Source: Gemmatimonadota bacterium (GTDB lineage: Bacteria > Gemmatimonadota > Gemmatimonadetes > Gemmatimonadales > GWC2-71-9). From it: a stretch of 9,937 nt of DNA. The position numbers and the translations under genes are program-made. The notes beneath the pieces were generated by a model. That model was not told the origin of the DNA, did not search any database, and saw nothing but the letters and a program-made list of their open reading frames with translations. The stretch covers positions 1 to 9,937 of the forward strand of contig QHVD01000147.1 of NCBI GenBank assembly GCA_003222235.1. The letters run 5' to 3'. Shown one piece after another: positions 6,018 to 9,937 of this stretch; positions within the stretch are counted from its first letter, which is position 1, and every line of letters starts with the position of its first letter.

Positions 6018-6149
6018 CGTCACACGTCACACGACGCACGTTCCACGTGAATTCACAGTAAAAAGCGGCCAGGGAGTTGATCTCTCTGGCCGCTTTTGCT
6101 GTGCACCACTTGCAACCAACGTGTGTCGTGTGACGTGTGACGTGTGACG
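6018..6149. repeat. nested inverted repeat with 7-bp tandem units around the terminator
   Basis: Outer arms of 24 nt at 6018-6041 and 6119-6142 are reverse complements with one mismatch. They are built from the unit TCACACG/CGTGTGA: two copies at 6020-6033 on the left, three perfect copies at 6127-6147 on the right. Between them lie CACAG/CTGTG (6054-6058 and 6099-6103) and the terminator hairpin. The element fills most of the gap between two convergent genes. A related CGTGTG/CACACG dyad with ACGTCACACG occurs at 9685-9704. No transposase or target duplication is seen. Confidence 0.75.
6061..6097. terminator. bidirectional intrinsic terminator
   Basis: AAAAGCGGCCAG (6061-6072) pairs perfectly with CTGGCCGCTTTT (6086-6097). 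Four further pairs, including one G-U, close the loop TTGAT (6077-6081). The T run on one strand and the A run on the other let it work in both directions, ending the plus-strand transglycosylase transcript and the minus-strand operon that ends at 6156. Confidence 0.92.
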
Positions 6150-6155
6150 GGATTT

Positions 6156-7787
6156 CTAGCAGCTCTCCCCGCACCGCTGCGGGATTTTCAGCACTTCACC
6201 CGAGCGAATCACCGACTGCATCGTCAGCCCATTGTAGTTGAGCAGTTCCGCGAGCGAAACGCCGTACCGACGGGCGATTTGGCTCGCGGTCTCCCCCGAC
6301 CGCACCCGGTGGCTCCCGCTGCTCGCCTCGGTGCGACTCACACGCCGGTAGCGGGGCTCCGGGGGGACCGACCAGGCCGACGACGGGACGACCCGGCCGC
6401 TCATCGGGATGATGAGTCGCTGACCGACCCGCAGCGCGCGGGTCTTGATGCGTGGGTTCGCGCTCTCCAGCATCGCGACGCTGACGTGATAGCGCCGGGC
6501 GATCTCGGAGACGGTCTGGCCGCGCGACACGTAGTGGTCCACGAACGTTACGCGGTCGGTGGCGGGGAGGCTGTCATACCGCTGCGCCACGAGGGTCCCC
6601 AGACCGCGGGGGACCCGCACGACGACGCTCCGCCCCGGTGGGGTGATGCCGCGCACGAACTGGGCGTTCAGCTCGAGGATCGCCGCCACGCTCGTATCGG
6701 CGAGGCGCGCGATCACGTCGAGGCCCGTCGCGTCCCCGACCGTCACCTCGTCGAACAACAGCGGCGGCAAGGGATCCACGTTGTCGAACCCGTACCGCCT
6801 CGGCTGCTTGGCGACGAGCGAAGCGGCGATCAATTTGGGCACGTAGTCCCGAGTCTCACGCCGCAGGTAACGGCGGTCCGCGAGCTGGAAGAACGTTTCG
6901 TCCCCCACGGAATCGGGTTCGCCGCCGGAGCCCCCGCGGCTGCCGGGAAGGCGCCCGATGCCCCGCTCGATCCGCCTCACGCCCGCGTTGTAGGCCGCGG
7001 CCGCCAGGTACACGCTCCCCAGCCGCTCCCGCAAGTCGGCGAGGTAGTTCACCGCCGCGTCCGTGGCCTTGAACGGGTCGCGCCGCTCGTCCACCCAGGG
7101 ATCCACGGTAAGACCGTACAGGCGCGCCGTGCTGGCCATGAACTGCCACATCCCGACCGCCTTGGCGCGGCTCACCGCGGTGTTTGACAGCCCGCTCTCG
7201 ATCAGGGTGAGATAGACCAGGTCCTCAGGGAGTCCCTTCGCCCGCAGCTTCTCGCGAATCATTCCCTCGTAGCGACCCAGCCGCGCCAGCCAGATCTCGA
7301 ACCGGTCGCGCGCGTCCACCTGGAAGAACTCGAGATACTCGAGCACGCGCCGCTTGGCAGCGAAGCTCGACACGTCGATGTCAAACGTGGGCACTGCTGC
7401 CCCCCCCCCTCCCCCTCCCCCTCCGGCCTCAGGGACGGGGGCGGCCCCGATCGCCGCCGGGCCCTCGGGGCCGAACAGCCGCACCGCCTCGCGCTCCACT
7501 TCCTGAGGCTTGACGGCGGTGACGACGCTGTCGGGGGGAGGCCGCAAGCTATCGCGCGCCAGCGGCTGGTGCAGGCTGTCCAGCACCTGCTGGTCGGCTT
7601 CCGAGTCCTGAGCCGCGCGCGCGATCGCCGCGCCAAGCGAGTCCACCCGCAGACTCGTGCTGTCGGGTGCTACAGGCGTAACTGCGCCGGTGACGACGCC
7701 CGGCGCGCGGGCGCCGCCGCAGCCGGCCGCCAGCGCGCATGTCGCCCAGGTCAGGACGTTCAGTCGAAGGTGACGAATCTGTCTCAT
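6156..7787 (-). CDS. MltD-like lipoprotein lytic transglycosylase with two LysM domains
   Basis: Membrane-bound murein lytic transglycosylase of 543 aa. A lipoprotein signal ends in LAAGC with lipidated Cys23. Residues 24-135 are a low-complexity Ala/Pro/Asp-rich linker ending in eight glycines (122-129). The SLT domain spans about 180-330: catalytic Glu197 in YLTLIESGLSN, GMWQFMASTARLYGL at 212-226 and AAAAYNAGVRRIERG at 262-276. Two C-terminal LysM peptidoglycan-binding repeats follow at about 415-461 (VSRGQTVSEIARRYHVS) and 491-537 (VRSGETASQIARRYGVS). This order matches MltD. The ATG at 7787 overlaps the stop of the preceding gene as ATGA, so it is translationally coupled and is the last gene of a four-gene run. 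The Gly run is encoded by a C10 tract on the plus strand, a slippage-prone sequence. Confidence 0.93.
   Translation of the reverse strand: MRQIRHLRLNVLTWATCALAAGCGGARAPGVVTGAVTPVAPDSTSLRVDSLGAAIARAAQDSEADQQVLDSLHQPLARDSLRPPPDSVVTAVKPQEVEREAVRLFGPEGPAAIGAAPVPEAGGGGGGGGAAVPTFDIDVSSFAAKRRVLEYLEFFQVDARDRFEIWLARLGRYEGMIREKLRAKGLPEDLVYLTLIESGLSNTAVSRAKAVGMWQFMASTARLYGLTVDPWVDERRDPFKATDAAVNYLADLRERLGSVYLAAAAYNAGVRRIERGIGRLPGSRGGSGGEPDSVGDETFFQLADRRYLRRETRDYVPKLIAASLVAKQPRRYGFDNVDPLPPLLFDEVTVGDATGLDVIARLADTSVAAILELNAQFVRGITPPGRSVVVRVPRGLGTLVAQRYDSLPATDRVTFVDHYVSRGQTVSEIARRYHVSVAMLESANPRIKTRALRVGQRLIIPMSGRVVPSSAWSVPPEPRYRRVSRTEASSGSHRVRSGETASQIARRYGVSLAELLNYNGLTMQSVIRSGEVLKIPQRCGESC
7400..7421. repeat. 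poly-C tract (C10-T-C5-T-C5) within the transglycosylase gene
   Basis: Ten consecutive C at 7400-7409, then T, five C, T, five C. On the coding (minus) strand this is a G-rich run that specifies the polyglycine linker. Homopolymers of this length can slip during replication. A one-base change would frameshift ahead of the SLT domain. Confidence 0.85.
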
Positions 7788-8206
7788 CTCGTCGCGAAAA
7801 CGTTTCCCAGGATACGGTTAGTAGCGTTCAATACCGCAAGGGCCGCGCCACGCGGCTGGTCCCCCTCGGTGAGGTAACAGCCCACGAGGCGCGTGGCCCG
7901 GCCCTGCTGCCGCGCGGTGATCGAAACGATCACCACCGTGGCGTCGAACGCCCGGACCGCCTTGACGCCCAGCAGCTCGAACCCCATCTGGGGCTGCACC
8001 GCGCGCTCGAGCGCCCGCACGACGGCGTCCGCACAGCAGCGCAGCTCCCCCGCCGGGGAGATGACTCCCTCCGCTTCACCCCTGAACTCGCGTCCGTCCG
8101 CCCAGGAGAGCACGACTTTCGCCCAGCAGCGCCCGCTCGCCAGGCGCTGGAACTCGAAGTCCTTCAAGCGGAGGCGTTCCCCGCCTACCGGCTCCGGTTC
8201 CCCCAC
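7784..8206 (-). CDS. small protein with LeuA regulatory-domain-like pattern, function unknown
   Basis: A 140-aa protein I do not recognise by name. It starts with GTG at 8206 with GAGGT six bases upstream; that ribosome site overlaps the stop of the previous gene. There is no signal peptide or membrane segment, so it is probably cytoplasmic. The layout looks like two beta-beta-alpha modules: AKVVLSWADGREFRGEAEG then an ADAVVRALERAV helix (residues 29-70), and FELLGVKAVRAFDATVVIVSITAR then a GAALAVLNATNRIL helix (76-133). This order (strand, G-x-G turn, long helix, paired strands, A-x-x-ALNR-like helix) resembles the LeuA allosteric dimerisation domain, but no motif proves it. Cysteines are 27, 57, 58 and 110. 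Its TGA overlaps the transglycosylase ATG. Co-transcription with a cell-wall enzyme and closeness to an ilvE-like gene give conflicting hints about its role. Confidence 0.8.
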   Translation of the reverse strand: MGEPEPVGGERLRLKDFEFQRLASGRCWAKVVLSWADGREFRGEAEGVISPAGELRCCADAVVRALERAVQPQMGFELLGVKAVRAFDATVVIVSITARQQGRATRLVGCYLTEGDQPRGAALAVLNATNRILGNVFATR

Positions 8207-8215
8207 GTTCTGACC

Positions 8216-8464
8216 TCAGTCGAATCGGACTTCGATCTGGTGCTGGGCCGCAGTCTCCCGCGGCAGCTCGACCACGTCCACCTCCAGCCGGGGCCGCCCC
8301 TGCAAGTCCTGCTCAGCCGACACCACCAGAATCAATCCGCTCGCGAGCTCGACCTTGAGCTGGCGCAGGTCCGACCGCACCGTCACACCCCGCACTGAGT
8401 CGCCCCGCAGCCTCGCGACCCCACCGGCGATGCGGCGCAACTCCCGCAGCTCCAGCGACCTCAC
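8216..8464 (-). CDS. small hypothetical protein (82 aa)
   Basis: Not recognised. GTG start at 8464 overlaps the upstream gene's stop as GTGA, so translation is probably coupled. The N-terminus (MRSLELRELRRIAGGVARLRG) looks helical and basic. The rest alternates charged and hydrophobic residues in a way that suggests beta strands (VRGVTVRSDLRQLKVELAS, LILVVSAEQD, RLEVDVVEL). It has no cysteine, signal peptide or transmembrane segment. It lies between two other small unknown proteins in a compact operon. The tight overlaps and the following gene's ribosome site placed across this stop support its being a real gene. Confidence 0.7.
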   Translation of the reverse strand: MRSLELRELRRIAGGVARLRGDSVRGVTVRSDLRQLKVELASGLILVVSAEQDLQGRPRLEVDVVELPRETAAQHQIEVRFD

Positions 8465-8712
8465 GCCAGTCGCTCAGCCAGGAGCCGCGATAGGACGGCG
8501 TCGGGAATGTGCTCCGCCTGGATAAAAAGCGACGATTTCGAGGTGGCCTCAAGCGGGTACGGGGCCCAGAACGACCGTCCGGGCCGCTCCGGGGTCGGGC
8601 CGGCCGGCCGGAAAGAGAGAACGAGTTGCCATGCCTCCGTGTTGGCCGGGCGCTCCGCCAGGGCGGCCACATGCCAAACCTGATCGCCATGGGCGATCAC
8701 GCGCCAGGGCAT
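8461..8712 (-). CDS. small hypothetical protein (83 aa)
   Basis: Not recognised. The ATG at 8712 has a strong ribosome site (GAGAGGTGA) about four bases upstream and follows a good promoter, so this is the first gene of a four-gene operon. The N-terminal half reads like beta strands (WRVIAHGDQVWHVAAL, EAWQLVLSFRP) and is rich in tryptophan. The middle is a Pro-rich loop (PAGPTPERPGRSFWAPYP), and the C-terminus is a likely helix (IPDAVLSRLLAERLA). It has no cysteine, signal peptide or membrane segment. The stop overlaps the next start as GTGA. Confidence 0.75.
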   Translation of the reverse strand: MPWRVIAHGDQVWHVAALAERPANTEAWQLVLSFRPAGPTPERPGRSFWAPYPLEATSKSSLFIQAEHIPDAVLSRLLAERLA

Positions 8713-8741
8713 GGATCACCTCTCGCAAACAAGGGCTCGAC

Positions 8742-8770
8742 AATATGGGCGTAACTGCAAGTCCGGTCAA
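8742..8770 (-). promoter_or_regulatory. sigma-70-type promoter for the small-protein/transglycosylase operon
   Basis: On the minus strand, TTGACC (8770-8765) and CATATT (8747-8742) are separated by exactly 17 nt. They lie in the 64-nt gap between the ilvE-like stop and the ATG at 8712. Transcription would begin near 8735, giving a leader of about 23 nt that contains GAGAGGTGA. This is the best two-box promoter match in the window. Confidence 0.6.
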
Positions 8771-8776
8771 GACTTG

Positions 8777-9640
8777 TCAGTCATCACGAGTGGCCAGGGC
8801 CCGGAACCGCTTGGAGAGCTCCTTCGTCGCCGGTCCGGGCGCCCCCGAGCCGATCACCCGGCCGTCCAGCTTGATGACGGCGACGATCTCGGCGGCAGTA
8901 CCGGTGAGGAACATCTCGTCCGCCGTATAGAGGTCGTAGCGGTTCAGAGGGACTTCTTCCACCGCGTAGGTCGCCTCCCGCGCCAGCTCGATCACGGCGT
9001 CGCGCGTCACGCCCCGCAGGATGCCGGCGTAGGCGGGCGGCGTCTTGAGCGTGCCGTTCGAGACCGCGAACAGGTTCATACCGCTCGCTTCGGCGACGTA
9101 CCCGCCCGCGTCGAGCATGATGACTTCGTCCACGCCGGCGGCGATGCCTTCCACCTTTGCCAGGATATGGGAGAGGTAGTTGAGGGACTTGATGCGTGGC
9201 GAGAGGCTCTCGCGGTGGCTGATCGGCGTCGGCGCCGTGAGGGCCACCAGGCCCTTCTCGTAGCGGTCCGCGGGCCACAGCGCGATCGTGTCCACGATAC
9301 AAATGATCGAGGGCTTGGGGCATTTGCGCGGATCGAGTCCCAGATCCCCGACGCCGCGGGTTACGAGGAGCCGGATGTAGGCATCCTCGAGCCCGCTTTT
9401 CCGCACGGCCTCTTCCACGAGGCGCGTCATGGCGTCTTTGGACAGCGGTATATCGATCCACACCCCTTTCGCCGAGGCATAGAGCCGATCGAGGTGCTGG
9501 GCGAGGCGGAAGATGCGTCGGTTGTAGACACGAATCCCCTCGAACACGCCGTCGCCGTACAGCAGGCCGTGGTCGAACACCGACACCCTGGCGTTCGCCT
9601 TGTCGCTGTACTGGCCGTCGATCCAGATGAGGGGTGGCAT
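8777..9640 (-). CDS. ilvE: branched-chain amino acid aminotransferase (fold type IV PLP enzyme)
   Basis: Transfers the amino group between glutamate and the keto acids of leucine, isoleucine and valine; cytoplasmic. The 287-aa length is close to typical (about 300). Class IV hallmarks are VFDHGLLYGDGVFEGIRVY (21-39), YIRLLVTRGVGDLGLDP (88-104), the PLP lysine Lys151 in IKSLNYL, and Glu184 in the EASGMNLF motif. TPPAYAGILRGVTRDAVIELA is at 200-220 and FLTGTAAEIVAV at 244-255. The KSLNYL and GILRGVTR motifs favour IlvE. D-amino acid aminotransferase or aminodeoxychorismate lyase, from the same fold, are less likely. The ATG at 9640 gives the canonical N-terminus (PLIWIDGQ); no Shine-Dalgarno is visible and a TATATT element lies 14 nt upstream, so the leader is very short. 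The unknown-gene operon follows 64 nt downstream with its own promoter. Confidence 0.93.
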   Translation of the reverse strand: MPPLIWIDGQYSDKANARVSVFDHGLLYGDGVFEGIRVYNRRIFRLAQHLDRLYASAKGVWIDIPLSKDAMTRLVEEAVRKSGLEDAYIRLLVTRGVGDLGLDPRKCPKPSIICIVDTIALWPADRYEKGLVALTAPTPISHRESLSPRIKSLNYLSHILAKVEGIAAGVDEVIMLDAGGYVAEASGMNLFAVSNGTLKTPPAYAGILRGVTRDAVIELAREATYAVEEVPLNRYDLYTADEMFLTGTAAEIVAVIKLDGRVIGSGAPGPATKELSKRFRALATRDD

Positions 9641-9654
9641 GGGTGGCGTGGCGG

Positions 9655-9660
9655 AATATA
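9655..9660 (-). promoter_or_regulatory. TATATT -10-like element upstream of ilvE
   Basis: On the minus strand the context is GCGGTATATTCCGC. It ends 14 nt before the ATG at 9640, implying a leader of roughly eight bases and no room for a normal ribosome site. No -35 match is seen 17 nt further upstream. It matches the elements at 1126 and 2937. Confidence 0.5.
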
Positions 9661-9722
9661 CCGCGCTGGAGCACGAGTCGGCTACGTGTGCGCTACGTCA
9701 CACGAAGCAGGGGCCGCCTCCG

Positions 9723-9937
9723 TCACTTCGAAAGGGCGACGATCTTCTCCAGGATAGTGCGGGCGAAGTCCTTGTCCCAGGTGACCGCGCTCTTCCTGGC
9801 GACGACCTGAACGCGCGTGGAGCCCTGAGCGGCGGACGTGAGCGTGACAGCGATTTCGCGGTCCGTTGTGGCACCCGCGATCTCCCGCTTGTCCTGGCCC
9901 CCTTCCTGCTCCGCTGCGGTTTTCGTCTGCCGGATCC
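9723..9937 (-). CDS. C-terminal fragment of an unrecognised protein
   Basis: An open frame of 70 codons runs in from the right edge on the minus strand and stops at TGA 9725-9723; the start is outside the window. The visible part begins with a charged, Gln/Glu-rich stretch (QTKTAAEQEGGQDKREIAG). A likely beta hairpin follows (REIAVTLTSAAQGSTRVQVVARKSA), then a final amphipathic helix (DKDFARTILEKIVALSK). This strand-strand-helix ending resembles small periplasmic or lipoprotein domains, but I cannot name a family. It lies 82 nt upstream of ilvE, in the same direction. Confidence 0.65.
   Translation of the reverse strand, partial: IRQTKTAAEQEGGQDKREIAGATTDREIAVTLTSAAQGSTRVQVVARKSAVTWDKDFARTILEKIVALSK

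Noticed and set aside
6127..6149. CGTGTGA tandem units as a CRISPR-like array
   Set aside because: Units are 7 bp, contiguous and without spacers, and no cas gene is present.
6144..7187. Long plus-strand open frame over the LysM transglycosylase
   Set aside because: Antisense to a well-supported gene, with His/Arg-rich low-complexity product.
8711..9757. Long plus-strand open frame over ilvE
   Set aside because: Antisense to a gene with all class IV aminotransferase motifs; no domain in the translated product.

Overview
GC-rich bacterial chromosomal segment, probably from a soil or sediment lineage. Genes sit tightly on both strands, several with ATGA or GTGA stop/start overlaps. A TATATT -10-like element precedes three genes. 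The overall look (secreted hydrolases, orphan response regulators, a lipoprotein lytic transglycosylase, a promoter type with a recognisable -10 and little -35) suggests Gemmatimonadota or a neighbouring phylum. This is an inference; no marker gene in the window proves it.

Left part (1-1704): the 3' end of a tRNA (probably tRNA-Asn) faces an exported alpha/beta hydrolase on the minus strand. Divergent from it is the most notable locus: an OsmC/Ohr-family thiol peroxidase-like gene (1252-1704). Its open frame is interrupted by a single in-frame TGA exactly where the family has its peroxidatic cysteine (LGA-C-TSMT). A strong stem-loop with a G near the start of the apical loop lies 19 nt after the TGA. 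The frame then continues through the conserved C-terminal half (CAEC, KCPVHRTL). The simplest reading is a selenocysteine-containing OsmC-like protein with a bacterial SECIS element, which a standard caller would split or mark as a pseudogene.

Middle (1896-6005, plus strand): two response-regulator genes with no kinase beside them (a REC-PAS-LuxR HTH protein and a stand-alone Rcp1-like receiver), then a 286-bp AT-richer gap with several dyads. Next come holB (DNA polymerase III delta-prime) and moaC (molybdenum cofactor synthesis), overlapping by ATGA, and a small membrane-anchored lytic transglycosylase. A long perfect hairpin inside a larger nested inverted repeat (6018-6149) ends both this run and the convergent operon.

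Right part (6156-9937, minus strand): a probable four-gene operon (8712 down to 6156) with its own TTGACC-17-CATATT promoter encodes three small proteins of unknown function and a large MltD-like lipoprotein lytic transglycosylase with two LysM domains. One small protein (7784-8206) shows a pattern resembling the LeuA regulatory (dimerisation) domain. Upstream of this operon is an ilvE-like branched-chain aminotransferase with its own TATATT element. Upstream of that is the C-terminal end of an unrecognised gene cut by the window edge.
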